Shown: one piece after another, positions 27,721 to 41,960 of the stretch
Layout of the letters: every line of letters starts with the position of its first letter
Position numbering within the stretch: the first letter of the stretch is position 1
Source: Iris pallida
Lineage: Eukaryota > Streptophyta > Magnoliopsida > Asparagales > Iridaceae
Assembly: GCA_029216955.1 (NCBI GenBank)
Contig: JANAVB010002199.1
Coordinates: 17,359,561-17,423,560 of the forward strand
DNA: 64,000 nucleotides
Reading direction: 5' to 3'
Position numbers and translations under genes: made by a program
Notes under the pieces: model-generated
The model's database searches: none
What the model saw: the letters and a program-made list of their open reading frames with translations, nothing else
What the model was told of the DNA's origin: nothing

Positions 27721-30700
27721 CTACAAATTTTGAAATACTTCCTTATACACAACATTTGTTGTTGAATTACATTGATCTCCATCTTGGCTGCATATTAAAA
27801 TCTTCAATCCTTTCTTACTTGTTACCCTTGAAACCGCAACATATAACTGTCCGTGACTAAAAACGGGATTCTTCAAGAAAAGTCCAACATGAGAAAGTGA
27901 TTGACCTTGACTTTTGTTTATTGTCATTGCATAAGAAACAATCAATGGATATTGTCTTCTTTGAAACTTGAAAGGCAACCTTGGATCAGAAGGTGTCAGT
28001 GACATTCTTGGAATCAAAACTTTATTACCAGCATTGTCTCCACAAAGAATCTTTGCTTCAAGAACACGATTGCCTAATTTTGTAATCAGCAATCTAGTAC
28101 CATTACATAGGCCAGCTGAATGATCTATATTTCTTAGTAACATTACTGGGGTACCAACTTTCAATTTTAATTCGTGATTCGGTACACCTGAACATTTAAT
28201 ACTATTCAAGAACTCTGGAGTGTGAACATCTGATAATAAGTCAACATTGGCATCTGACTTGGATGGACTATCAGAACTTAAATATGTGCTTGCATTACCA
28301 GAATTCAGTGAGATCATGTACTCATTTACAGACTCGACAACATCAAGAGTTGGCGCTAATATAGCTCTATCCTTCAAGAAATCTGGATCGATGACGAAAT
28401 TCGCAAATGAAGGATATGTGCTCTCAACAATTGTTTGCAGTGGATCATTTGCATTACTAAGTAAAATATCACTTGGAATATCGATACTTGCACAACCATC
28501 ATTATGCCCTCCAAGTGTTCCATCTCCTATACTTGCAATCCATTCAGAAAACCGTTTGAGCTCTTCACTTTCAGATGTTATGCTACAACCTTGAAGTCTC
28601 ATGTTTTTTGTCAACCTCAAAACTTTGCAGTTTTGCCAAATATAAGAAGAATTTATAGTTGCATGAACTATATCTTGTCTACTACCTTTCGGAATTACAG
28701 GCAATATTTGTCGAAAATCTCCTCCGAAGACAATTGTTTTTCCTCCAAATGGTGTCTCAGAACTTAGTGGATTGCTAAATTGCATTATATCTCTAAGCGA
28801 TCTATCCAACGCTTCAAAGCAATATCGATGCATCATTGGCGCTTCATCCCAAATTATAAGTTTGCACCTAACAATTAGGTCTGCAAGTTGACTTCCTTGT
28901 TTGATATTGCATGTTGAATCCTCATTTACATTTATTGGAATAGCAAATCTTGAATGAGCTGTTCTTCCACCAGGCAACAGAAGTGATGCTATCCCACTTG
29001 AAGCCACATTTAGAACTATTTCTCCCTTAGATCTCAAGCATGCAGATAATGTTTTCCAAATGAACGTTTTTCCAGTACCGCCATATCCATATAAAAAGAA
29101 AACACCACCATTTGTAGAATTAACAGCATCCATTATTGTGTCGTAAACATGTTGTTGTTCATCATTCAAGCGAGCAAGTAGGTGCACGTGTTCTTCTGCT
29201 AGAGCCGCTCTATCATAATTTAATTCATCATGCACCAATCTATTTGTAGTATTTGATAAGGAGTCCATGTTTGGAAATGGCATTGATGGAAATTCTCGCA
29301 AACTTCTACCACAATTTCTCAGTAACTTTTCAATCTCAACCAAAGCGTAATTCTTAATGTCATCCTCACTCATAAGCAAATCTAGAATTAAAGAGAGAGA
29401 ATATGTTGAAATTAACGATCAAATAATATGCAAAACACAAATTAAACTTAAAAATAGGAAATAAAACAGTTTACCTTGGTCGTGCAAAGCAATTCGTTGA
29501 TTATATAAAACATCATCTGATAAGTATGTCCAACACTTGTTCCAAAGTAATTCAGGCCGACTTATAGAGCCAGATGACAACAATGTCACAAATAAATTTC
29601 TCAAAGAATATGCAGATGCCCAATAACTTGCCTCAATAATACCATCGATATACTCATCATCATCCTCCAATAAACCTAAAACATAGCAAGCTTCACGATA
29701 TGACTCGTAATGAATACCATTGACTTTCTTAATATCATCATAGCATTTAGGTCCACGGACGATATTGAGAAGACATCTTAAATGGTACATCTCACCGCAA
29801 CCAGGTGGAACATAAAAAATTCGACCTAATGAGAAACATTTTTTTCTCGGAGTCCACTCTCTAGTCTTCTGTTTCCAAACAAATTTTTGTGGAAATTCTG
29901 CATATGTGAGATTTTTTGCCTCTGGATATCGCTTATTCGCTTCAAACCAAGCTAAGAACATGCTTTCATTCACACTGGCACGATCAATAATGGTATCAAT
30001 AGCATCTGCGTCTGAGAAAATAATAGGCTGCTCGTCGGGTAAGTGAAAGCTAAGTCGCTCAACAGGAGGATTCTTATATTGGATCTCAAAACCAAACAAT
30101 CTCCATGCTGCCTCACAAGCAGAAATGTATCTACAATCGTAATACATGTTAATTTCATCTATTGGTTTTTTGGTTTCCTCATCGTCCGTAGTTCTATAGA
30201 AGGATGCAGTTACACGATCATGCCCTTTATTCACATACTTGAACAAATATTTTATAGATCGAGACTGATTGCACCATTCAACATTCATATGACCACCATA
30301 CTTCAACAATAGATAACGATTATGAGGCACTACAAATCGATTATCTAGTTCAACGCCATTCTTTAAAACCGTTCTTCCATCATCTCTGCGTCTATATACT
30401 GGATATCCGTCTTCATCAACCAAAGTATTTTCAACAAATTTTTTCGGAAAATGCTTTGAGCAACGACCATCTGACATACATGGTGAATTCTTTCTTGCAA
30501 CACCACAAGGTCCATGTATCATAAAATCTCGCACTGCATTGTAATAGGTAGGATCTAATTTTTGATCAGGAATTTCTGCTGAGATTATATGATCTATATA
30601 TTTACCCGATGGAAACTTATCTTCTTTCGCTAGGAACAATAAAATATGAGCATGCGGCAACCCACGTTTTTGAAATTCAACCGTATATATAACTGAAAAA

Positions 30701-33475
30701 CAATAGAAAACAATTAATATTAAATCTATTAATAAAACACATGATTAAGTACAAAAAATATAGCAAAATCATTACCAGCTCTAACTGTTCCAAATATTTT
30801 ATTATGTTTCAGATCTTTGATCAGCCCATCCAATTTCACCTTGAAAACCCTACATAATATATCTGGTCGATCTTCAGGATGAAGACCTTTTTTTTCAACA
30901 TATCGAAGTATTTCAGGCCATTTGGGGTTGCATGTAAATGTTATAAACAAATCCGGGTAACCAACCCATCTGCATATTGCCATTGCATCTTGGTAATTTT
31001 GAATCATGTACCGGGCACCTCCTGTAAAAGAAGATGGTAGAATGACTCTTTTTCCTTGAGTAGTCGGATCTGTTTCACCTCGTAATAATGCATCTGTAAG
31101 ACCTTTATACATCTCACACCGTAATTGTTTTTGATGCGTTCGAATAAATTTTAATCTCGCAGATTCAACCATTGTATAAGCATCAACCAAAAATTGTTGC
31201 ATAAGTCTTTTAGTAGCAAATATGATAGAAGGCTCATTATCCCTTTCATGCAGTCTATAAGCAAACCATTCTCTAGTACTTACTCTCCTTCTTCCACCAT
31301 TACTTCTATTTGTTGATTCAGATAATTGAATGTCTTCTCTATAACCATCTTCACCGTAGGGAAAGATCAAGGGATATTGTAATGCTAAATAAGAAGCATG
31401 TAACTCATTTATTCGTTGTAGGTTCCCAGCTTGTGTTTCAACCATAATATCTCTATCACCTAAGCATTCATCAAGATCTCCAACTATCAAAGCAGCAACT
31501 TCAGAAACTGTAGGTAAATTATACTGTCGTCCATCTCCATGTCTCCTTCCTATCAATTTCAATCGGACGTTTGAATTACCTCCTTCACATATTTTTTCGC
31601 GAGCCATTCTAAAAGACTTAACTAATACATTATTTTGATCCAACATATCCTTCAACTCACGTACAATTTCTGCATGCAAATTATTAATATTACCGTTCTT
31701 CCTGAAAATAATGTAAAAAAATATAAGATAACTGAATATATTAATAATCAATGATCAATATACAATTATATATATCTGGGAAAAATATTCGATAAATACC
31801 TAACAGCTTTCATTCTGTTTTGAATTTCATTTTCTGTATCATAAATATATAGCTGTGCAAATTTTGGACTTGAACCTTCAACGGGTAATAAACTTCCTAA
31901 TAGATGGTAGTTTTGCCCATGCATTCTAAAAATTGGTGGAGAATTTCCTTGATTTGGTTCCGGATCAACCTTGCCTCCCATTGAAGTGAATGAGAACATG
32001 CTGTTATATGATCTTATATTTTCTAGAAAATGTTTGCTCTTATCACTCACACCATATAATAGATCATTTAAAACTTTAGGCGGGCTCTTCATTGGTGAAA
32101 TTTGAATCTTTCCTTGCATACAACATAAAGAGTACGTCGGTTTTTTGCATTTGTAGGATGACTGCACTCTCTCGTCATACCAAAAGTGTGCACCACAAAA
32201 GTTACATTTATAAATTGGATCGCCAATATCCCAATAATCTGTTAATAAAAAATGCCAATAAAATATAAATAAATTACAAAATCCATAAACTAAACTAATA
32301 AATACACACATAAACACACAATCTTTTATAAACTAATACCAATTTTAGGATTTGCATGTCCATGATCAAATTTACAATCTCCATTCGTCAATTTAACAAC
32401 AACTGCAACAGAAAAAAGAATTATTACTACTCCGATCTATCATACAAAAACTGAAACTAATTTAAATACTTGAATTTTAGAAAACAATTAGGCTTACAAC
32501 ATACTTGAAGACTCCTCATCTGTAGTTAAATCAATTGTTGTTAAATCACTATTTTGCTGCAAATTTGAGGTTGTATATTTCTTGCAATATAGTGAACTTT
32601 GGTTCATTGAAGTAGATAAATCAACTGCTTCACTTGATCCACACACTGCATAATATTAAATGAAATTCAAAACTTTGCAAAAATAAAATTTATAAGTATG
32701 TATGTATAATTTAATAATAAATAACAACCATACCATTCGTTATTTCGCTAAAAGGATTTGTAGAAGTATGACACACATTATTAAACAATACGCTGCTAGA
32801 ATACAACTGTTTGCCATACGGATTTAAATCTTCTGCAAAAATTTAAGGAAAGAATTAGAAAAGTAATAACAATACAATAATAATATATAACATTTTTATT
32901 TATAAAAATAGTAAATTTGGGAAAAAAAACTCACTCGAATGACCATCATCATTAGTTTGTAAAAACACTCCTTTCGATGGATCAGAGTGTAGTTTTGTAA
33001 ATCTCTTCATCGAGTAGTCAAATGATCTTTTCTTCTGAGAAACAATTAAATCCGCAGGCTCACTTGACCCACATACTGCATACAAAATCAACATATATAT
33101 GTATGTACATATAGATTGTTAGATAGATATGTAAAAATCATTAACCATTAAATGATTTAGATTAAAAAAAAATCATAACTTACCATTCGTGATGTTACCG
33201 AAAGGAGATCTAGATGATGGACAATTGGTCATGTTCGAATCGTTCCCACAAATTACGTCCGATTGAAATTTTTTCTGGCTTGATGGAGGCGTAAATTTAC
33301 CTAAGTCCACATCTATATTTTTAACAAAAAATAAAGAATAGTTAAGTAAAATTTCAACAAAATTTAAACGTAAATTATGTATGTTATAAATTTTTAACAA
33401 AATTTAAACGTAAATTTAACAAAATTTTAACAAAATTTTAACAAAATTTAAACGTAAATTTTAAAATTGTGTATG

Positions 33476-33556
<81 letters not shown>

Positions 33557-34411
33557 TTTTTATATTAATATTTTTAATATTCCATAAATTGTGGTTTTAG
33601 GGGCACAAAAATAATTGTTGAAACGGTGCTTTGGACTGTGGTTTCACACTACAAAAAAAAAAATGCTGAAACCGTGGTTTTAGCCCACAGTTTTTCTAGA
33701 CCATGGTTTTAATAGCCCACGGTTTTACCAACCGACGGTATTCCCAAAACCTCAGCATTGAATGGTAAAAGAAACACTTCATTTTTGTTCTTTTCCTCTC
33801 TCCTTTCTTCTGTTTCATCTTCCCGTGCACTTGTGTATACATTTGGTTTTCATGGGTTTAATTTCTTTTTTTTTTCTCTTAAAATCTATTTTTCGTCCGG
33901 CTTCTCTTCTTTTAATCTATTAATTATTTTTTTGGCTTTAATCTTCCTCCTTCCATCCGTATGCTGCATCGCACGGGTGATGGTTTCTATTTGTTTTTTT
34001 TTTTTTTTTGATTATAAGCATGGATATGTAATTTAAATGTTTATTTTTCGTCCGTCTTGAGATTTTTTTGTTCTGTAATTATTTATTTTGCCAATTTATT
34101 AGGTTTTCGTCCAGTTTTCATTGTTCCCTCTTTAAACAATAAGTTGTGGATGTTATAGATCTTGAATGTTATAGATCTTGGATATATTGAAAGTTTTGTG
34201 GATTTCGAATTTTTTTTTCTTTTTGCGGTTTCGAACGGATTTATGGAATAAGAAAAAATATTTGTAGTGTTTTTAAACCGTATGTTGACAGATTTTTTCA
34301 TTAAAGAATTTAAATTTATTTTTACAGTTTAAATCCAACAATTTATATTAAATGTTTTTTTTATAAATTCATCACCCATATATATTAAATTAAAGTAATC
34401 AGAATTTAAGA

Positions 34412-34492
<81 letters not shown>

Positions 34493-35419
34493 TTATATTA
34501 ATTTTTTTTTTCTTCCATAAATGGTGGTTTTGGGGAGACAAAAAAAAATTGTGGAAACGGTGCTTTGGACTGTGGTTTCGGGAAACCAAAAAAATTTGAT
34601 GAAACCGTGGTTTAGCCCACAGTTTTTTTAGACCATGGTTTTATTTTTGGTTTGGACTGTTTTTTTCGGGAAACCAAAAAAATTTGATGAAACCGTGGTA
34701 TTAGCCCACAGTTTTTTAGACCATGGTTTTATTTTTGGTTTGGTTTTACCAACCGACGGTATTCCCAAGACCTCAGCATTGAATGGTAAAAGAATCACTT
34801 CATTTTTCTTCTTTTCCTCTCTCCATTCTTCCGTTTCATCTTCCGGTGCATTTGTGTATATATTTGCTTTTCTTGGGTTTAAATTCTTTTTTTCTCTTAG
34901 AATCTATTTTTCGTCCGGCTTCTCTTCTTTTAATCTCTTAATTTTTTGTTTTGCTTTAATCTTCCTCCTTCCATCCGTATGCTGCATATGTTGGGTCATT
35001 ATTTCTATTTGTGTTTTTTTTTATTATAAGCATGGAAATGAATTTAAATGTTTATTTTTCGTCCGGCATGAGAATTTTTTGTTCTGGAATTTTTTATTTT
35101 GCCAATTTATTAGGTTTTCGTCCAGTTTTCATTGTTCCCTCTTTAACCCATAAGTTGTGGATGTTATAGATCTTGGATTTTAATAGATCTTGGATATATT
35201 GAAAGTTTTGTGGATTTCGAATATTTTTTTTTTCTTTTTGCTGTTTCGAACGGATTTATGGAACAAAAAAAAATATTTGTAGTGTTCTAAAACCGTATGT
35301 TGACAGATTTTTTTCATTAAAGAATTTAATTTTATTTTTACAGTTTAAATGCAACAATTTATATTAAATGTTTTTTCTTATAAATTCATGACCCAGAAAG
35401 ATAAATTAAAGTATTCATT

Positions 35420-35498
<79 letters not shown>

Positions 35499-36445
35499 GT
35501 TTTTTTCTTCCATAAATGGTGGTTTTGGGGAGACCAAAAAAATTGCTGAAACGGTGGTTTTGGACTGTGGTTTTGGACTGTGATTTTGGGGAGACACAAA
35601 AAATTTCTATAACCGTGGTTTCAGCCCACATATTTTTAAGACCATGGTTTTAGTAGCCCATGGTTTAACCAACCGATGGTATTAGGGAGACCTCAGCATT
35701 GAATGGTAAAAGAATCACTTCATTTTTTTTCTTCTCCTATTTCCATTCGTATGTTTCATCTTCCACAAATTTTTTTTTCTTTGATTTTAGTAGCCCATGG
35801 TTTAACCAATATGAGTTATATTTGTTTTATATTCCTGTTTTTCCTTTCCGTTTTTTTTTAAAATTTTCTTTTTAATTTTTTAATGTTTCCTTTTTCGGTT
35901 CTTTCCGTTATTGTGGCAGGAAACTGATTCTGTTATAAAGATATATACATTAAATTTATTATTGATTAATATTTACAGGTATTTTTTGCCTTCTATGAGT
36001 AAATGGACTACTTCGAGATGGTCAGTTCCCAATTGAAGGTATAAATCAAATCTTGTACTTAATATCAGTCAAATAAATTTATATATTGTATTGTGCTGAT
36101 TATTTTTAGAATAATGTTGGTACAGTGTTCTAAATACAACACGTTATTTATGTTGGTACAGTATTTTTATAACTAATATCATTATAAATTTGAAGTACAC
36201 TATTTTTAGGCCCAACACGTTATTTATGTCTGTTAAATGTTAATTTTCAGCTAAATAAGTTAGAAAAGTTATCTGATGTTGAAAATGTATATTATTGATA
36301 AAATTTTTCTGCAATATTAGAAGTAATTGTGTATAAAATAACAATTGAAGCATAACAACAGAAATTAGATGGAACTATTACCTCCTATATCGTTTGTAAG
36401 TTTCGGACGCTTGTTAATTGTTGTACTCCTTGTCAGCTTCTTCAT
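27721..36445 (-). CDS. Helitron Rep-helicase (RepHel)
   Basis: The rolling-circle transposase: an HUH nicking endonuclease fused to a PIF1-family 5'-3' DNA helicase. Minus-strand exons are 36445-36382, 33312-33184, 33075-32935, 32832-32734, 32645-32505, 32402-32340, 32238-31800, 31701-30776, 30692-29475 and 29381-27721 (TAG). They join in frame to about 1626 residues. Upstream is a zinc-binding-like CNFCGAHFWYDE (exon 7). The Rep part has FTCNPKWPEI, the HUH motif LPHAHILLFL (about 681-683) and the two-tyrosine motif KYLFKYVNKG (about 816 and 820). The helicase part has GYGGTGKT (about 1172), IIWDEAPM, GGDFRQILPV, TKNMRL, TINKSQGQSL and YVAVSR. No stop or frameshift was seen. The first small exon (MKKLTRSTTINKRPK) lies beyond a 3-kb intron and is the least certain. 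Confidence 0.9.
33477..35800. repeat. Tandem triplication of a roughly 1-kb unit with (TA)n borders
   Basis: Three direct copies begin at about 33477, 34418 and 35427; the third is shorter. Each starts with a (TA)n tract of 65-80 bp. Then come GTGGTTTTGG...AAACCGTGGTTT...AGCCCACAG phrases, CCTCAGCATTGAATGG, and a pyrimidine-rich stretch. They lie in RepHel intron 1, antisense to the gene. No coding frame is conserved between copies. A diverged inverted copy is at about 41065-41250. Confidence 0.8.
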
Positions 36446-39400
36446 TCTCAATTTCTTCCTTTGTAAGAGTTCCTTCCTTGTTATATTTATGTTGTGATTT
36501 GGAAGTGAAAAAAATTGAAACACCATTCTTGAATGTGTAAGTCCAATATATAGACATACAATTAATGATTAATTTTGTATTGGGAGGAGGGAAAACAGGA
36601 ATGCCAACAGTTTTTGCTGCACTCCACCCAAGTTAGAGGTGTATGAATTTGTCTATGCATCGTTTTTCGTATAATAGTACCAATATATGTAGGCTGTCAA
36701 TTCATCATTAGTGTGTATTGGGAAGACAAAAGCAATCTTTTAAACATAAATATTCTGATATTTGGTTTTTCCAATGTATACATTCATGTTTTAAACATAA
36801 AGCATTTTTTTTTATTGTTCAAATGATGTGTGAACAACTATTTTTCAAGACTTCAAAAAACAGTTGTATTTAGAACAATAAATAAGTATAAACATTATAA
36901 AACTCAGTTGTCTGATCTGTAATGTTACAATAATCAATATGTTTTAAATTGTATTATTTAGTTGTGTTTAGAACAATATTTAATTTGTATTATTTAGTAC
37001 AATGTCTGATCTGTATTATTTAGTTGTCTGATCTGTAATGTTACAATAATCAATATGTTTTAAATTGAATTATTTAGTAATGTTCAGAACAATATTTAAA
37101 TTGTATAATTTAGTACAATGTCTGATCTGTATTATTTAGTTGTCTGATCTGTAATGATGCCATAATCAATATGTTTTAAATTGTATTATTTAGTTGTGTT
37201 TAAAACAATATTTAAATTGTATTATTTAGTACAATGTCTGATATGTAGAAAAATAATTTATGCACTGCCCTTTTTTCATACAATTGTAATATTTAAATTG
37301 TTTTAAATCGAAAGGTGATAATGTATATGTTGTATGCACTGCCCTTTTGTCTTAGAAATGCTTTTCAAGAAAAATAATTTATATGTTTGCATGTAGTTTG
37401 CTGCTTTAACATACCATCTTAATTGTATGTATAATCAACATTTTATGATGTACCAAATGTCATTCCTTATTTGTAGTAATGTTTCCCTGTTTTCTATACA
37501 CATTGCAATGGTCAGATTTTCTTAAAACCTGAGTTTGTATTCTCCCTAATAAACTGAAATAAATCGGTTGTGCATTAGATAATGTGAATCATTGATTTCA
37601 TTTACATTCCACTGTTTGAAGATTCGTAAGATACTCAATCTAATATAAAATTATTTTTTATATCCCCAAAACTGGGATTACAACTTCGTTTATATTACTG
37701 TCATTTGTTTGCTGCTTTAAACCATCATCTTATTTGTATGATTAATCAACTGTTTAAGAACATAAAATGTAATAATTTATTATTCTTAAATTAGATTATC
37801 TAATAGAAGCATAAAATGTCATTTACATTCCACTGTTTCAAGATTCGTAGGATAATCAATCTAATATAAACTTATTTTTTATATCCCCAAAACTGGGATT
37901 AAACTTCGTTTATATTACTGTCATTTGTTTGCTGCATTAAACCATCATCTTATTTGTATGATTAATCAACTGTTTAAGAACATAAACAGTCATTATCTAT
38001 TATTCTTAAATTAGATTATCTAATAGAAGCAAAAAAGGATTATATAATCTCTATTCAACTACATCTTCATGACAATTTTTAACACAAATGAAAATAACAT
38101 TGAGAATAAAAGTTGAAGCAACACAAAATGGTCTTTTAATAACTGGCACAAAATGTTCCGCACCAATGAGGATAACAAAAGTTGAATAACATAAGTTCAA
38201 GCTCACACAAAATATTCAAAAACATCAATTCCTCATTACATAGAGTTTCTTTTAAGCTGAATGATATTAAAAGCAATAATGATCAAACTAAGGTAATCTT
38301 CATTCCTTCTCTTTCTTTATTTCAATCTTCATCTTCTTTGATCCTGCTGTTGTTGAGTATGCATCAACCAACGACATCTTCAAGCGGGAATCTTCAGGAG
38401 TTTCCATAGACTCATTTTCTTGTGAATATTTAACATTTGGTGTTGAAATCATCTCTCCACACGATCCAATCTATTCAAAATAGTTCAAAATTATAATTAT
38501 TTCTTTTGTAAATGAAAAAAAAAAGACTAATTAAAGGAAAACTTGTTTACCATTTCGAAATCATTATCCTCCTTCAACAAATTTGAAAAGATATCAGATT
38601 CCTGTAACCAAATAATGTTAAACAGAATATTTTAAATATAAATTAAAGTAAATTCAAACAAACAAAATGTTAACACATACCTGACTATCTTTAAATTGTT
38701 CAGAATATAGTGAAATTAGTCCTTCATCGGTAGTCAACTTTAATACCGTAAATGATCCAGTATAATTACGTACTTGTTCAGATCGTACTTGAATTTTGAA
38801 GAAAATTCTCAAGCCAACTAAATTTTGTATTTCCTCTGGAACTTTGTTATCATTTTCTGATTCCTACAAATTTGAAAAAGACAAATTTAGGTATAGTCAA
38901 TAAATTCTCAAATATGTTTAGAGCTTATTTTCAAACGTACCTCTGTCATCTTCTTTTTCAAGTCCAAAGCTTTTTTTCCAATAAGCTGAACGCATTCCTT
39001 GTCCCATAATAGTAAATCAATTTCTCCGGTAGTGTCAATGACACGAACATTAATTTTGTATCTGTCACATAAAATTGTATTTAGGTTTCTAGTAGAATAG
39101 TAGTTGAATTTAGTTCTCAAGTAGTATAGTAATTGGCTTTAAAAAGATTGTATGTTATTACCTGATGTTAACATCTTGTTCAAATTTGTCACACCTGTCA
39201 CAGTAAAATAAATCGCCGCATTTATCTAGTTTTTTTGGACATTTGTTACACGATAAATACCACCAAGCATTCTTTAATACAACTTCAACAATTTCAGCAT
39301 AAACCCAAAAGCTTCCAATCTGATAATCAATAATAAAAAATATAGATTAATATTATAATAAAGGTAAAAGAGAATTAAAACAATTGAAAATGAAAGAAAT

Positions 39401-41960
39401 ATATACCTCATGGTTATCTTTCAATTTATCAATGGTCCTAACTACAGCATGGCCACTTGATAATTCATTTTCAACCAAATTTGTAGAAGTAAGTGAAACT
39501 GTACTTATAGTGATTGATTCACTACTTTCCTCAACAATCCTTCATGAAGTGGACAAATATTCATTAATTTAATTCTGAGTACTAATGTAAACTATAATAA
39601 AGCAAGAAATAAATTTTACTATCACAATGATTTAGTTACCTTGCTTTAAAATTTTCAATATCTGGATTGTCAACATCAAAAATCAACCTTGAAACATAGA
39701 AGGTGTTGGATGCTGTAACTTGTCCTATTCGGAAAACAATGCAATTTAAACTTGTATTAAACAATTTTACAAATTTGGAAATGAAGAATGAAAAAAATTA
39801 TATTATAAAAAAATTAAATTATACCACAGTTTATTACCTCTATATAATTTCGTACGAAACATTTGTAAAATTACTACAACAGGTTCATTTCTACCATTGT
39901 TAACGTAAGAAACCATATCATCCACCAAATTACCCCACAAAGTACATGGCAGACGATGTTTCCTACAAATACAAATGAATTTAATTTTTTGGTTAATTAT
40001 ATAGATAATATTACAGAAAGAATCTCTAAAAAATTAAATTATTACTCATTGTCCTCGAGAGTAATATCCATAAGTCGTGTTGGTCCATCTTTCAAATCTC
40101 TTTGTTGGGGCGGATCTAATGAAACAACTCGTCCAATAATATCTGAAATTGATGGTACTTTACAAATAACATTAAATTTGATAACATAAAATTATTTCAT
40201 TTTTGTAATAATTTCTAAAATGTTAAAATGTATTTACCAATAAGTTTGTTATCATCCAAAGATTCTTCACTTGTAAGATCAGAAAACTTTTGAAAACTAA
40301 AAACAAAGGTAGGAAACTTATCGTCAAATATTTCAACAACTTTCGTTTTTGCCAAGAATAATATCTTGTATTTATTTGCGGTTGTTTTGTATTTCATGTT
40401 GTTATTTGTAACAACAAAACAACGAACAACATAGACTTTTCTCTCATTCAGCAAAGGTTGAAAGTTGGCGATTAAGTCTTTCTTAATACTTGCATGAATT
40501 CGATCTCCCTGCAAAGGAAAAAACTTTAATTAGTACAAAAATATATATGCTTATAATTTATCCAAGTATGCAGCTAATTTTATTATCATTGAAATACTGC
40601 AAATATTTTTAATTATGAAATCTTTGGTATTATTATTTATTATTCAAGATATTATGTGAATAAATTTGTTCATTTTATTTTCATCTTTATTTTCAGTTGA
40701 TACAAATGAAGGTTAAGGAGTTTACTGTAAGTTAGTATCATCATACAATTATCTACATTCGGCTATTGTCAAAACCATTGGCGTGGCATTCGTTGCAGCC
40801 ATTGGCCATTGGCAATGCGTTCGTGTGATCTGATGTTGTAAAAGATGCTGACTTTTTATGGTATTTGTGTTTTTTTGTCGGAATCCAAAACAATGTGTTT
40901 TATCATTTAACACATTTCGTTCGATTATCGCTAAAACCATTGGCGTGGCATTCATTGCAGCCATTGGTTTATCGACAATGATGATTTGACATCCAATGGC
41001 GAGGTATTGATTGCAGCCATTGTATGGTTATTCTAAATCTGAGTCTACAGCAGTTTTTCACATTATTATACATACGTACGAATGGAAAGAGGAGAACAAA
41101 CGTACGAATGGAAAGAGGAGAACAAAAAATGAAGTGATTCTTTAACATTCAATGCTGAGGTCTTTCCCAATACCATCGGTTGGTAAAAACGTGGGCTACT
41201 AAAAACATGGTCTACAAAATCAGTGGGCTAAAAACACCGTTTCAGCAACGAACATGTTAAAAAAAAATACACGGGGTGCGTGTATAAGCATAGTTTTGTT
41301 TCCCTGATTTGTTACAGTTTTAAATGATTTAATTCATATTTTTATTTGCTACTTAGATCCATATATGATGTATAACATCTGTTAGATTTAGTTTGCATTT
41401 TACAGTTTGTTATGATGTGGATTTAAGATGGTTTAAATTTGATTTAAATGGCATGAGCTGATACAATATTTTGATATTGGGTTCTTTAGAAATTATATAA
41501 TTGTTATTTCAGTTCCACTGAACACATGTTTTTATTTTCCTAATTATACTTGTATAACAAACTGTCAATATAATAACTGATTAAACAATGATGTTTCAGT
41601 TTTCCCAAAACATAATCACTACTAAATCTGATAATAATTGTTGTATATTGTGTCTTGATCTGTCCAATGGGTAACTGTAAACTTTGAATGGTAAAAGAGT
41701 GTGTCAAAACATAATCAGATTTCCTTTACTCTATGAAACCCTGACTTGAATGTTTATATTATGAAACATATTGAAAGTGTATATTGTTTTCAGATTTCAT
41801 TACCACTATTATATCTGGTATAAACTGATGTATATTGTGTCTTGATCTGTCCTACACATTCCACTATTATACATCATATAAATCAAATCTTTGTACAATC
41901 TATAAACTGATTTATACCTTCAATTGGGAACTGACCATCTCGTATGGTTTTTATTTGGCT
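35510..41960. repeat. Imperfect inverted repeat inside the Helitron
   Basis: The left arm at about 35510-36050 (AACCGATGGTATT, then CAGTTCCCAATTGAAGG) recurs inverted at about 41065-41245 and 41925-41945 (AATACCATCGGTT, CCTTCAATTGGGAACTG). The arms bracket RepHel exon 1 and RPA exons 2-11. Spacing differs between the arms, so the duplication is old or has taken insertions. Confidence 0.6.
36446..38299. repeat. AT-rich spacer between RPA and RepHel with two repeat sets
   Basis: About three copies of a 114-117-bp unit around TTGTCTGATCTGTAATG lie at 36905-37255. A direct duplication of about 220 bp lies at about 37595-37810 and 37817-38032 (ACATTCCACTGTTT, TATCCCCAAAACTGGGATT). This should hold the 3' end of the RPA transcript and the RepHel promoter. 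No further gene seen. Confidence 0.65.

Noticed and set aside
27721..29381. PIF1-like helicase as a host gene
   Set aside because: It is spliced to an HUH Rep domain and lies within exact Helitron ends, so it is the transposon's own helicase.
33646..33670. CACTACAAAAAA start resembling a CACTA terminus in the first triplicated block
   Set aside because: The other two blocks lack it, no matching opposite end was found, and no 3-bp flank repeat is visible.
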